Source: Amia ocellicauda
Lineage: Eukaryota > Chordata > Actinopteri > Amiiformes > Amiidae
Assembly (NCBI RefSeq): GCF_036373705.1
Contig: NW_027102659.1
Coordinates: 744,001-808,000 of the forward strand
Direction of reading: 5' to 3'
Length of the DNA stretch: 64,000 bases
The stretch's first letter is position 1. Every line of letters starts with the position of its first letter. The notes under the pieces were generated by a model. It saw only the letters and a program-made list of their open reading frames with translations. It did no database searches and was not told where the DNA came from. The translations under genes were made by a program, and so were the position numbers. Below are positions 29,951-41,454 of this stretch, piece after piece.

Positions 29951-30649
29951 TTAGAAGAGAGTAGCCCCTGAGCCGTCAGACCCCCCTCCAAAACCCCACA
30001 CGTCGTCTGTTTTATCATCGTCGTCGTCATTCAAGGGGGATATATAATCCATAATCCAGCATATTCTCCTTCTAACCAAATCCAGTTGCGAACATTTGGT
30101 CAAGATGTCAAAACCATCATTTATACAGTTTATGACCTCTTTCAAGAACGGCCAGTCCACGGCGTCAAACATAATTTCCGTAACCTGTTTTTCTGGATCC
30201 TCCACACCCCCTTCAATAGGGTTTGTAATCAGGGTACTGCTAAACAAAACCTTACGATCTGTAGTTTGAGATAGACTCTTCACCACTCTACCGTAGTTCT
30301 GCAAGCTTTCCCATTCACACCTTTCAAAACCCTGAGTCGGAGACTCCATTTCGCATTCTCTTGGACCCTCTTGCAAGCCTTCTAGAGTCTTATCCACAAG
30401 CCCCAGATCTCTCCAGGCCATCACCTTCAACCAGTCCTCATAAGAGTATTCAATTACCGTCTCAAAAGGTTCCAACGTACCCTCCTTCTCTCCCAAAGCA
30501 AGAAGCTCCACTCCAACATAGCTGGGATCCCTTTTAAAGCGCAGGGCGACCTGCCTTTGAAAGAGTTTCCAAAGTGTCCTGATGTGCCCTTTAGCAATGC
30601 CAAACAGGTCTGTGAAAATGGCATCCTTTCGCGGCACTTCAGACGCCAT
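29951..30649 (-). CDS. Chimeric ORF: right-end acidic protein fused to tRNA-flank sequence, copy 2
   Basis: A 232-codon frame. Codons from about 30540 leftwards are the element's acidic gene (Tyr/Trp/Glu-rich domain, then an Asp run and Gly/Ser-rich tail, ending GATLF). The first 36 codons come from the antisense of a tRNA-repeat unit, joined in frame by the deletion that truncated the element. The original N-terminus (MSSDINMKP in copies 1 and 3) and its TATA box are lost. This is the only copy with an undeleted C-terminal half. Whether the fused frame is expressed cannot be told. Confidence 0.5.
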   Translation of the reverse strand: MASEVPRKDAIFTDLFGIAKGHIRTLWKLFQRQVALRFKRDPSYVGVELLALGEKEGTLEPFETVIEYSYEDWLKVMAWRDLGLVDKTLEGLQEGPRECEMESPTQGFERCEWESLQNYGRVVKSLSQTTDRKVLFSSTLITNPIEGGVEDPEKQVTEIMFDAVDWPFLKEVINCINDGFDILTKCSQLDLVRRRICWIMDYISPLNDDDDDKTDDVWGFGGGSDGSGATLF

Positions 30650-30734
30650 CTCACAGTCTAGCCGACCTGAAATGCCTGAGCCCGTTTTACCAGCCGGCTT
30701 CGATAGGAGTTATTCGAAACACCAGGACGGGTTG

Positions 30735-30806
30735 ATTTCCGTAGTGTAGTGGCTATCACGTTTGCCTCACACGCGAAAGGTCCCCGGTTCGAAACCGGGT
30801 GGAAAC
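30735..30806 (+). tRNA. tRNA-Val (CAC), weakened
   Basis: Anticodon CAC and the B box are intact. The first base is A in place of G, the 3' acceptor side has a C to T change, and one anticodon stem pair becomes a wobble. It may be a pseudogene. Confidence 0.6.
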
Positions 30807-31746
30807 AACCCGCGGTGCACGTGTGCCAGTGCCGTGTTACCCGTCCCCCATCTCTCTGCCCCAAGGGTGGCTGTCGTTTTCTCTTCCTCGGAGTGGCAAG
30901 AAATCCTGACCTTGAGAACAAACGATCGCAGAAGGGTAGCTTTGCGAGGCGCTGGAACTGACACTTTTAAAATCGATACATGTTGTTGCTGTTACAATAC
31001 GACCGTAGCAGGATCGGCGACATTGCTGTTACTCTTATGTAGTTGAAGGCGCAGTATAACTCTGATAGTCTGGTGGTGACGGAAGACCACCAGCCGTTTG
31101 AACAAGCCATTCAGCATCACCTTGTTGGGCTAAGTGCAGGCACTGTCTGATCGCAGGGCGTCCTGCCTTTGAAAGAGTTTCCGAAGTATCCCGAAATCGG
31201 TGCACTCAGAGCGTCCGTCCGTCGACAGGATGAAATTGTAAACGCTGGTGTAGCCACTTTTAATTAAAATCTGATGATGATGATGATGATGATGTTGTTG
31301 TTCTTGTTGATGTTGTTGTTCTTGTTGTTGTTCTTGTTGTCGTCGTGGTCCCCGTCATTATTATTGTTAAAGTAAAGCAGTAGTTAGATTTGTTGCTACC
31401 GTAAGGTGTAGAAGGCACAATAGCTCTGATAGTCTGGTGGTGAAGGAAGACCACCAGCCGTTTGAACATGCCATTCAGCATCACCTTGTTGGGCTAAGTG
31501 CAGGCACTGTCAGAGCGCAGGGCGTCCTGCCTTTGAAAGAGTTTCCAAAATGTCCTGATGTGCCCTTGAGCAATGCAAAATAGGTCAGTGAAAATAGAAA
31601 CCTTTATCTCACAGGCTGGCCCACGGGAAACGCTTGTGCGCGTTTTACCAGCCTGCTTCGATGGGAGCCATTTGAAACGCCAGGACGGGTCGGTTTTACC
31701 AGCAGTCTCCAACGGTAACCGTTCTAAGCAAGAGGTGACGGTGTCA

Positions 31747-31818
31747 GTTTCCGAAGTGTAGCGGTTATCACGTTCTCCTAACGCGCGAAAGGTCCCCGGT
31801 TTGAAACCGGGCGGAAAG
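31747..31818 (+). pseudogene. tRNA-Val (AAC), probably inactive
   Basis: The loop CTAACGC carries AAC. The B box reads GGTTTGAAACC (loss of the invariant C), an anticodon-stem base has changed and the 3' terminal pair is lost. Confidence 0.65.
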
Positions 31819-32379
31819 AGCCTGCTGTGGGCCTGCCCTTTTCGTCCTGCTTGCCCTCGTGGTTCCCCGGAGGCGGTAGGTGGCTTTTCTTCATTGGAGT
31901 TTCCGAAATTGGTGGACTCAGAGCGTCCGTCCGTCGACAGGTTGAAATTGTAAACGCTGGTGTAGCCACTTTTAATTAAAATCTGATGATGATGTTATTG
32001 TTCTTGTTGTTGTTGTTGTTGTTCTTGTTTTTCTTTTTGTCGTCGAGGTCGCCGTCATTATTATTGTTAAAGTAAAGCTACCGTAAGGTGTAGAAGGCAC
32101 AATAGCTCTGTGATTGTCTGATGGTGGCACAAGATGAGCAGCAGCTGTTTGAACAAGCCAGTGAGCATCACCTTGTTGGGGTAAGTCTAAGTCTTGTCAT
32201 AGCTCAGGGCGTTCTTCCTTTGAAAGAGTTTCCAAAGTGTCCTGATGTGTCCTTGAGCAATGCAAAATAGGTCAGTGAAAATAGAAACCTTTATCTCACA
32301 GGCTGGCCCACGGGAAACGCCTGTGCGCGTTTTACCAGCCGGCTTCGATGGGAGCCATTCGAAACACCAGGACAGGTCG

Positions 32380-32451
32380 GTTTCCGTAGTGTAGTGGCTA
32401 TCACGTTCGCCTCACACGCGACAGGTCCCTGGTTCGAAACCGGGCGGAAAC
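32380..32451 (+). tRNA. tRNA-Val (CAC)
   Basis: 72 bases, with intact acceptor stem, A and B boxes and anticodon CAC. One anticodon-stem mismatch (A to C) and one wobble in the T stem. Confidence 0.78.
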
Positions 32452-32669
32452 AACCCGCGGTGCACGCGTGCTAGTGCTTTATTATCTGTCCCTGTAACGC
32501 GGCCGGCCATCGTTTTCTCTTCCTCGGAGTGTCAAGAAATCCTGACCTTGAGAACAAACGATCACAGAAGGGTAGCTTTGCGAGGCGCTGGAACTGACAG
32601 TTTTAAAATCGATACATGTTGTTGCTGTTACAATACGACCGTAGCAGGATCGGCGACATTGCTGTTACT

Positions 32670-32675
32670 CTTATG
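32670..32675. repeat. Target-site duplication CTTATG, left of copy 3
   Basis: CTTATG immediately precedes the left terminus and is repeated at 48846-48851 after the right terminus. The flanks on both sides together rebuild a tRNA-unit sequence seen uninterrupted at about 31030 and 50120. Confidence 0.9.
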
Positions 32676-32860
32676 AGTAGATAGTAGGGTTTTATGGGCG
32701 CGGCCTATTTTGTTATGACGTATGCCCTAAGCTTATTAATATTCCTACGTCATAATTGGGGGGCGTGATTTTAGGTAGAGTTATTTCCTTAATTATTCCT
32801 ACGTCATATCCGTCAGAAAGTGTACACCCATAAAACCCTGAACAACAAGGCCGCCCATAA
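32676..32860. repeat. Left terminal inverted repeat, copy 3
   Basis: 185 bp, matching the reverse complement of 48661-48845 with few changes. It starts with two AGTAG units two bases apart and contains three TACGTCA/TGACGTA sites, a run of Gs with GGGCGTG and a GGGCGCGG box. The arrangement resembles adenovirus terminal repeats, where origin and ATF-type sites combine. Confidence 0.93.
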
Positions 32861-32977
32861 CCTGTTGTTCTTGTTGTTCTTGTTGGTCAACTGTAGAGTG
32901 TGAATGGGTCGGCTCTTCCTGTAGTGTTTGGGGGTCTTTTTAAAATATACATGTAATGGTTTAGTAAATCTAAACCG

Positions 32978-33212
32978 TTATAAGATCAACAAGTTCTATT
33001 GTCTGTAATGGTCCCAGGTCTTAACAATGCCAGTTTTGAATAGTGCGTTTATCATATTCACACTGTCTCTGTGTGTCTCTCTCTCTCTCTCGCCCAATCA
33101 TTTTATAAGATCAACAAGTTCTGTTGTCTGTTATGATCCCAGGTCCTAACAATGCCTGTTTTGCATAGGGTACTTATGTTATCCACACTGTATCTGGCTC
33201 TGTCTCTCCCCT
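32978..33212. repeat. Imperfect direct repeat pair in the left region, copy 3
   Basis: Two copies of about 105-110 bases, offset by 125, each starting TTATAAGATCAACAAGTTCT and ending in a CTCTGTCTCTC-rich tract. Role unknown. Confidence 0.7.
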
Positions 33213-34049
33213 CAAATTTAATTAAAAATAAAATTAAAAAAGAGGGTGTGTGTGTGGGTGTTTGTGTGTATAGGTTAATTGTTTTAAAAAAAAAAAAAAA
33301 AAAAGCTGTGGTTATATTTTATCTCTCACATAATGTGTTCAGTCGTTTTACTTAAATACATTCTAGGGTCTTAAAGCTCATAAGAGTTAGACTTAAGATA
33401 AGGATATGCTTTTAAGGTATTTTAGCAGTCTCAATCCCTGATGATAAGGAATCGTTTAAAAAATAAAAACAACTGATCACTCAATGCTAAATAGATCACA
33501 ACACTCAAGGCTAAATCACTCACACCATGGGTGGCGGGGGTGGGCTCAGACAACAGTACGTATGGCATGTGGTATCAAAACATTCAGAATACTTTTAACC
33601 TATATAATTTATAAGCTTTGTAAAATAAACCCAAATATCTCTTTTGCGGGGATAAACGCTGTTCTGAGTAGTTTGTGACTTGTATAATACAAAACAAAGC
33701 ATCGCTATTAAAAAAAAAAAAAAATCACTGTAAAAGCGCTAGTTATTTTAGATCTTTATAGTTATTTTCTTCGCTCAGGTTGTTTTTTAGCGCTTATAAA
33801 GGCCTGAAATATTCTTAGTGGTTTGTTGACTATAGGTCATGATGCTTAAAAATATTTTTTTGAGAGACCTAAAGGTTCTAATAAAAGTTTAGAGTAGAGA
33901 GGAAGAGATCGTCTCCATCTTGGTTTCTATTTGAAATTTGATGCAGTGTCATTTTATTGGTTGGTTTTGATATGTTAATTGGTAACAGGGCGGCACAAAG
34001 GCCAGACCAGAACAATGCCTTACAAGCAGATCCGGCATGTGGCCATCAG

Positions 34050-34055
34050 TATAAG
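34050..34055 (+). promoter_or_regulatory. TATA box of the spliced gene, copy 3
   Basis: TATAAG, 73 bases upstream of the exon 1 ATG, identical in context to copies 2 and 4. Confidence 0.5.
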
Positions 34056-34122
34056 TATGAAGGTCTGGTCTTCAGCTCGACAGACTCATACTGACCTTTC
34101 GATTTAAGACTAAAGATCAACA

Positions 34123-36157
34123 ATGTCCGGAAACAACATCAGCGACTTCGATTTAAACGAGTTTTTAGGCAAGTCTTCAGATTCTTTTCATTGACTCAGA
34201 GCGTGTTGTGTGCATGTATTGTAAATAAGGCTATAACATCTGTTTTAAGTTCTGTAAAATTATTTTTCAGCCAGTCAACAGGAGTTAATTCCCAACGCTG
34301 AGGAGATCATCTGGAACAACGACGGTAAGATTTTTGTGTTTAAGCTCATGGGTTCTTATGTATGGGTGTGTGTGGTTTTGAAGCGGCTCATTAGAGTTAT
34401 GAAAACGTTTTAATATATATTAATGCCGGTCTCTTTAATTACACAGAAACTATCGAAAGGCCTGTGATTAATGTCTCGACCAAGAGAAGTAGTTGTCCCT
34501 AGACAGGCTGTCTGCCGACCGGGTAAGAACTAAACCCCTGTTTGTTTGTATAACGTTTCTGTAAGATGTTTGAGTCCAGTTTTGTTAATTTTAAAAAAAT
34601 TATCCTGTCTAACAGTATTAAGAAACGTGGTTCGAGACAACGAAAGGCCTTCCACATCGAGGGCTTGTTTCGTTTTACCTTCGAGAACCGTAACCTTTCA
34701 AGAATCTGAAAGGCCGTCAGCCCCGGTATCTGATAGCTGTGAGTATATGTCTGCAGCCTGTAAGAGGTAAAAGCTTTTTATAAAGCGGTGTGGTTAAAGG
34801 TTAAACATGTCTCTTACCTTCACAGCGGTGCAAAAAGCTAAACCAGCCGAAAAACATAAGAAACGATTATTCTGTGGAGGTAAGTAAGATCTTTCAAACT
34901 TTAATGTTTTTAAAAGGGCTTTGTTTGCCCGTTGAGGGCTAATATTTAAGCGATGGGTGACCGTTTCCTGTAGGGCGGGGGGTTCTGGGAAAGATCTTTA
35001 GAAGTCCGGACAGGTCTATGCTTGTTTCTGGGGAACGTGTTTAGAAATGACCGATTGCCGTACCGTCTGGTTAGGAAGTAAAGCCGTCCGAAAGGGTTTA
35101 GTAAGTTGTTTGGCTTATCTCCCGCTATTATACTTCTGTTTTAAAGTGGTTGTAGGAAAAGGCTTGAAGGTGTTCATTGTATTTAATATTTAAACAGATT
35201 GTGAAAACGTTTGTGAAACAGGAAGTCCCGGGATCAGGAAGCGTTTACACTTGGAAGGTTCGTTTAAAAATGAAATGTTGTTGTGTGTGTGTGTGTTTTA
35301 TTAACAATATTACAGTTTTTAAAGAAACATTTAAGAAACAGTTTATTTACAGCGGCTTCTCTGTTTTACATTTATTATCAAGTCCTAATAAATATATTGT
35401 CTGTAAATAATAAGGCGTTGTAGTGAATGTCTAAGGCTATTTTCAAAGGTCTAAAAAAGCTAAAGGTTTTGAATGTCCTGGACATGTTGTTTTAAGTTTG
35501 ATTTCTGTCGCCGTTTAAAGATGTAAATGTAATGTATATTTTTATTCTTCCCAAGACTCTTGGGATAGTCATTCTGTGGATGAGCTATTGAGGACAATTA
35601 CCCCGTCTAAGTGGGATCAAACATCTTCCCCGGTGAGATCACCGAGAGGATCCCCCACGGTGGTCTTGGAGACCCCCCAACATCTACTCAGGCCACAGCC
35701 TTCTGGGGGTAATTCAACACCCCAGATTTAGCCCGCCGCATTGTCGGGCGGAACAAATACAGGCATCCAACAACCTCAGGGGTCGCCGTCAGTCAGGGCT
35801 GACACACCACCCAACGACGGCCTGGTTTCAACATCGTCCCCCCAGACCCGTTTCTTGGCTACAGAAACGCGGAACAGTACCCCGCGCTTGGCCAGGGTGT
35901 TACCGCAAAGGCCTTCTTGGTCTCCGTCCATGAGTATACGCTCGCTCCCTGCCTCCTTCGACCGAGATTTACCGGAGCGACCATCCTTTGAAGCTGAGCC
36001 AGGCCACCAGCCCCCGGAGCTACTTCCTGAAGGTCGGCATGAGTTGCTACATACTTTGTTACAAAATCAAAGACTTGTGTTAGTGGGGCAAAACCTGGTG
36101 ATAGAGAGCCAAAACACCCTTATTAATACCCTTACTAACGAATTGTACCGTATTTAA
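34123..36157 (+). pseudogene. Seven-exon spliced gene, broken, copy 3
   Basis: Exon equivalents: 34123-34168, 34271-34324, 34447-34522, 34616-34738, 34826-34879, 35198-35257 and 35556-36157. An 8-base deletion in exon 3 shifts the frame, and CAG to TAG at 35729-35731 stops the last exon. All splice sites, including the GC donor of intron 1, are preserved. Confidence 0.65.
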
Positions 36158-36340
36158 TGTTTTAATTGACACAAAACGCCTTACTATTGTGGGTTGTTGG
36201 AAAAATAAAAAATAAATTAAAAAATGTCCTGACTTGGTAAAAGAACTCACAAACTAAAGGATTATGAACAAGCTAGGGCCCCAAAAAGACCTTCCCGAGA
36301 GAACATCCCCGGCCCTGTTGTGAACTCCTCTGATGTCCCA

Positions 36341-37138
36341 ATGAACCTGGAACTATTACAAATGATAAATGATTTAAATAACCCCCAATTACCACTGATA
36401 GAATGTGAATTAACAGACTTACCGGTGAACCCCGACCTGTTACAGATGGTCAATGATCTAAATAACCACCTCCCACCGGTAGCGCTTATAGAGGTTCACC
36501 CCCTAGTTCACCCCGATTTGTTTGAAATGGTGGAGGCTTTGGAGGAGCTACCCCGACCAAATTCTGCCCCTATTATAAATGATTTGAGACAATTAGAACA
36601 CAGGATGGCGGCAGAAGCAGCCATCACTATAGAGGAGGGTCTTGACATTAACCGGTTGGATATCTTTGAAGGACTTTTACAGGCTTTAAATGAGCCTCCT
36701 CAAAAAGGGGGTTTTGTAGATGTCAGCAGTGGGGGTGTTCGGAATGTGGAGGGTTCTGAGACTGATAAGGCTGTGGAGGACATGCTCTGTGAGAATGTAG
36801 GGGGTGAAGGCTTTGTTCAAAATGATGATGTGTCCAAGAGTACCAGTGATCCCGTGATTATAGATAGACCGGCCTATAACAATTTTGAAATGATTCAGCG
36901 TTTTAATTTTGCAGAACTTTTAAATTGTGACAATTATGCAGAAATATTTGTCAACATACACGAGGCCTTGCAGAAAATGCTTGAACAGGTTGCTGAAAGG
37001 GTCAGACCTCGAGATGTTGTACAGTTAGAACTCAGAGGGGATGATTTGTTTAGCAACCTATCTGTAATGCTGAGTGGAGATAATTTAGATGTCTGGCTAA
37101 AATCGAAGCGTTATTGCAAAGTAACGCAGCCATCTTAG
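36341..37138 (+). CDS. Repeat-bearing protein of unknown function, copy 3
   Basis: 265 codons, open. One Pro to Leu change after the first repeat; otherwise close to copy 2. The shared ATG-Ser-TGA lies 117 bases upstream. Confidence 0.6.
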   Translation: MNLELLQMINDLNNPQLPLIECELTDLPVNPDLLQMVNDLNNHLPPVALIEVHPLVHPDLFEMVEALEELPRPNSAPIINDLRQLEHRMAAEAAITIEEGLDINRLDIFEGLLQALNEPPQKGGFVDVSSGGVRNVEGSETDKAVEDMLCENVGGEGFVQNDDVSKSTSDPVIIDRPAYNNFEMIQRFNFAELLNCDNYAEIFVNIHEALQKMLEQVAERVRPRDVVQLELRGDDLFSNLSVMLSGDNLDVWLKSKRYCKVTQPS

Positions 37139-37161
37139 CTGATGAAAGTCTGTCTCTGGTA

Positions 37162-40100
37162 ATGAATGTGGTTCGTAACCCTGAGGGTGGGGCGCTTAGA
37201 AGACTGTCGAAATGCTTGAAGAACGACATAATTAGGACCAAGCTCAGGCAATTAGTGGTGAGTTCCAGTGGGGACAATAAGCTCTGTTTTGCTTACAGTT
37301 TAATTAAACTACTCACCCCCGACATGCCTGAACCCCAAGCTCTGCAAGAGGCTTTAATGCTTCATCAGAGGGCCGGCTTAAACTCTCAACAGATGGTTGC
37401 CTTTTCAGACATCACCAAGTTTGAGGAGTTGTTGTCTTTAAAAATTGTTTTGTGGTACCGTTGTGAGGTAAAGGAAGTATTTGTGAAATTTCAGATACAT
37501 CCTGAAACCCATACACAGACACTGTTTCTCTTCCTAAGTGATAGTCATTACTTTGGAATAAAGAGTTTGACGGCTTTTTTGGGTTGTTCGTATGTTTGTC
37601 ATTGGTGTTATAAGGCCTTCAATGATAAGCTTAAGCACCGCTGTGACGGTTACTGTAACGTCTGTTTCAATCCGCAATGTCGTAAGGGTTTGGCCCCTAC
37701 CATCCGATGTAAAGATTGCTTAAGGATTTGTCTCTCAGCGTTCTGTTTTTCCGAGCATAAGGTACAGAGGGCCGCTGCTGAGGGGCTTAAAAAACGGAGT
37801 TATTGTGATCAAACTAAATATTGCCCGCAGTGTTGCCTCCAGTACCGTTTTCATGAGGTTAAACCACACAAATGTCTGGAGCCGAGATGCAGGATCTGTA
37901 ATGCTGATTTAACCCCGGGGTCCGAACACCAGTGCTTTATTCAGCCGGTTAAAAAGGAGCCGCCGCACAACCGGTATGTCTTTTTTGCTTTTGAATGCCG
38001 GCAAGAAAACGGGGTCCACGTTGCTAATTATATACACTGTATTGACATGTTGGATCGTGAGTGGTCAGCTAGCGGTGAGAGTTGTGTCAGGGATTTCTTT
38101 ACGCGGTATCGCGGTCCAAAATACCTCAATTACACATTTATTGCCCACAATGCTAAGGGTTATGATTCTTACATTTTGATGAAGTATCTGGTGGAAAATG
38201 GGGTGACCCCAAAAATAATAGCTCAGGGTAGCAAGATCATGTGTTTCACCGACGAAGCTTTCAACTAACGTTACATAGACTCGTTAAATTTCCTCCCCAT
38301 GAAATTGAGCGCTTTGCCTAAGGCTCTGGGTTTTGAGGCTCAGAAGAAAGGTTGGTTCTGCCATTTTTTTAATACTAAGGACACTCAAAATTATCGAGGG
38401 TCCTACCCGCCCGCCTCTTATTATGGGGTTGATACTATGATGTCTCATGAGAGGGAGGAATTCTTTAAATGGTACAATACGGTTAAGGGAGGTGTTTTTG
38501 ATTTCCGAGAAGAGATGGCCGCTTATTGTAAAAATGATGTGGTGATCCTTAAAGAATCCTGTGTGCGTTTCCGCGCCGAGGTTATCAACACATCGGGTCT
38601 CGACCCTTTGCAAAGTGTGACCATAGCGTCTCTCTGCATGAAAATGTATCGGTCCAATTTCTTGCAGAAAAACACTATAGCGGTCACCACTTCTGACAAC
38701 TATCGTGCTAGACAAAAGAACTTTTCGACTGTCTCCATACAGTGGCTGGAATACCTGAGTGCCCGGGATAACATCTTCATCAGACATGCTTTAAATCAAG
38801 GGGAAGTCAAAATGGGGCCTTATGACTTAGACGGTTTTAGCGACGTGTCCGGGCGGCGTACCGCTTATGAGTTTGCAGGTTGTATTTACCATGGCTGTCC
38901 TCAGTGCTTCGACCCAAACACCTTTAACCCCGTAACACAAAAACTCTGCGGTGATATGTACTATGATTTCCAGGAACGAATTGAAACTTTAAAAAACACC
39001 TATGGTTTGAACGTGCTGGTGATTTGGAAACACGAGTGGACGACCCTGAAGCAACAGGAAGCGGGGGTACAACGGTTTATGGAAACCTTGGACTTTCCTG
39101 AACGTCTAGAGCCCCGGGATGCGTTATTTGGGGGTCGTACCAACGCCCTCTGTTTACATTATGAGGTAAAGGAGGGTGAGAGAGTAGATTACTATGATTT
39201 CACCAGTCTGTACCCTTATGTCAACAAGACCAAAATGTACCCGGTGGGGTGTCCAACCATTGTTTATCGTGACTTTCTCGAAATCGGACATTACTTTGGT
39301 TTGATCAAAGTCACCATGTACCCTCCTCGCGAGCTGTTCTTACCCGTGTTGCCTTACAGGTGTTCGGGAAAATTGATGTTCCCTCTGTGTAGAACGTGTG
39401 TGGAAACTGAAAATCAAACTACCTCTTGTCTGCACAGTGATGAAGAGAGAGCGCTGACGGGTGTCTGGTGTAGCATTGAGCTTGACAAGGCGGTGGAGAA
39501 AGGTTACAGTTGGTAAGGTGAATGAGGTTTGGCATTTTTCTGAAAAATCTGATACTCTTTTTGCTGATTACATTATGACCCATCTGAAAGGGAAACAGGA
39601 GGCATCGGGCTATCCCTCATGGTGTGTTGACTCCGCGGCCAAAGAGCGATACGTTCAGCAATATTTTGAAAAGGAAGGGATCCGTCTAGAGCCGGGGAAC
39701 ATAACTGTAAACCCCGCCAAGAGACAAATGTCCAAACTGATTTTAAACAGTCTGTGGGGTAAGTTTGGGGAAAGAAATTACCGTCTAAACACAACCTTGA
39801 TTAAAACCCCTGAACTGTTCATAGAATTTATGTTTTCCAAACAACATGCAGTATCACACTTTCAATTCTTAAATGACCACGTGGCACAGGTCCAGTGGAG
39901 GGCCCCTAAAGATTTCCCCACCAAACAGGGGAACGTTAATGTTTTCATAGCGGTTTTTACCACGGCTTACGCTCGGCTTGAACTGAACAACTTAATGGAT
40001 CAGTTGCAGGAACGCACGCTCTATCATGATACTGACTCTGTAATCTTTGTCACCAGGCCAGGGGATTGGGTCCCTCCCCTCGGGGACTACCTTGGGGAGT

Positions 40101-40449
40101 TAACGAGCGAACTAGATCCTCAGGACCACATAGTGGAGTTTGTCTCAGGGGGTCCTAAGACTTACGCATACAGAACGGCTGCGGGTAAGACCTGTATGAA
40201 AGTTAAGGGTTTCACTCTGAACCATTGTAACAACAAGCTCATTAACATCAAGTCTCTGACGACCCTGGTAGAAAGTTATGTAACGAGAAAGACGCGCCTC
40301 CTCGTGAGATTATTACAGCCGGAAATCAGATCTATCGCAATAAAAAGGGGTACACGTTGGAAAATAGATCACTAAACAAACGGTTCAGAGTGGTGTACAA
40401 TAAAAGAGTGTTGAAGACTGATTATACCACTCTGCCTTATGGATATTAG
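37162..40449 (+). pseudogene. polB: Protein-primed family B DNA polymerase, three lesions, copy 3
   Basis: Lesions: the universal TAA at 38266-38268, a 2-base deletion near 39509 between motifs A and B, and the single-base loss near 40283 shared with copy 2. Exonuclease motif I has Ala (37987-37989). Polymerase motifs A, B and C are present. Confidence 0.92.
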
Positions 40450-41110
40450 CGGTGGTTTTGATAACAGACTTCAACACCCTTTCTCCTGTATTATAGCCGG
40501 TCCCTCCAATTCGGGGCAGAGCTATCTTATAAAGAACATCATAGAAGATGTGGACGCAACCGTGTCCCAAGCTCTTGACAACATAGTGTGGTGTTACTCT
40601 TGCTGGCAACCTCTCTACGATGATTTGGCTTCGAAAAAAAATAATCTGAAATTTGTGCAAGGTCTCCCCGCCTCGTTGTGTGGTGATGACTTGTTCCCGC
40701 CCGGTCAAACTAACCTAGTGATCCTTGATGACCTGATGGAGCAGGCCGGTGACAACAGTGAAGTGGAAAAAGCTTTCACAAAGTACACTCATCATAGGAA
40801 TTAAAGTATTATTTATTTAGTTCAAAATCTATTTTTTCAAGGTAAAAAAAGCCGCACTATTAATTTATATGCCAATTATATAATTCTTTTTAAAAACCCC
40901 AGAGATAAACTACAGGTCACCGTCTTGGCTCGTCAAATGTACCCTAACCAGACCAAGTTCTCTTTGGAGGCATTTGAGGATGCCACCAAAAAACCCTACG
41001 GGTACTTGATTGCGGACTTAAAAGCACAAACCCCAGAAGACTTTCGCCTCAGAACAGGTTTGTGCCCGCCCGATTGGCCGGCAGTGTATGTGCTAAAGAA
41101 AAGGAAATAA
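40439..41110 (+). pseudogene. Packaging ATPase, nonsense and P-loop mutation, copy 3
   Basis: TAA at 40802-40804 (shared with copy 2). In addition the catalytic P-loop Lys27 is Gln (GPSNSGQS), which by itself should abolish ATP hydrolysis. Confidence 0.88.
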
Positions 41111-41116
41111 ATAAGA

Positions 41117-41452
41117 ATGTCTGTTCGGATTGAAAGAAATCTGCCGCTTTTGCAAATGTTATTTGAGAGGAGCCCGCGCCATAGGAAAGCTGTGCTGGCA
41201 GGGGCCCCCTCGGATTTGATCGAGACCCTGTGTGAAATAGCTTTTAACATCTTACGCGGTAATATACCCCTAACCCCTTCTCAACATTCTAAACTCAAAA
41301 AACAAAAAGCGGTTATCAAGATCATCGCTAATAAGAAGTATTCTATTAAAAGAAAAAGAAAGAAGATTAATCAAACCGGGGGTTTTATAGGACCGCTGTT
41401 GAGCATAGCCGTGCCTTTCCTAACCAGTCTTCTAGCTTCCAGAGTGGGTTAA
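41117..41452 (+). CDS. Small basic Polinton protein, copy 3
   Basis: 111 codons, open; one Lys to Glu change near the start relative to the other copies. Confidence 0.7.
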   Translation: MSVRIERNLPLLQMLFERSPRHRKAVLAGAPSDLIETLCEIAFNILRGNIPLTPSQHSKLKKQKAVIKIIANKKYSIKRKRKKINQTGGFIGPLLSIAVPFLTSLLASRVG

Positions 41453-41454
41453 TA

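Larger units (their letters stand above)
15379..30541. mobile_element. Polinton/adintovirus-like element, copy 2 (both ends truncated)
   Basis: It lacks about 870 bases at the left end and about 425 at the right, including both inverted repeats. The left junction shares ACAATAG/ACAACAG and the right junction shares AGCG (30538-30541) between element and tRNA unit, suggesting microhomology-mediated deletion. Intact here: spliced gene, 265-codon protein, 111-aa protein, major capsid and Cys/His protein. It resembles copy 3 in having the same integrase, ATPase and polymerase C-terminal lesions. Confidence 0.9.
30542..32669. repeat. tRNA-Val repeat cluster 2
   Basis: Four units, some partial: 30542-31033 with a CAC-type tRNA, 31034-31419 without a tRNA (internal deletion), 31420-32099 with an AAC-type tRNA and 32100-32669 with a CAC-type tRNA. 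GAT/GTT/CTT microsatellites lie at about 31271-31346 and 31981-32040. The stretch at 31030-31045 is an uninterrupted form of the site where copy 3 is inserted. Confidence 0.8.
32861..34122. other. Left non-coding region of copy 3
   Basis: About 1.26 kb without a supported gene. It holds a GTTCTT microsatellite (32863-32884), an imperfect direct repeat pair (32978-33090 and 33103-33212), a TG-rich and poly(A) stretch (33245-33304) and, from about 33550, the promoter segment shared with copies 2 and 4, including TATAAG at 34050-34055. The first 870 bases are absent from copies 2 and 4. Confidence 0.6.

Noticed and set aside
31260-31484. Thr-rich 74-codon frame (also at 49387)
   Set aside because: Translation of a trinucleotide microsatellite.
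33245-33304. TG-rich and poly(A) stretch as a retroposon tail
   Set aside because: No target duplication or SINE body was found next to it; treated as simple sequence.
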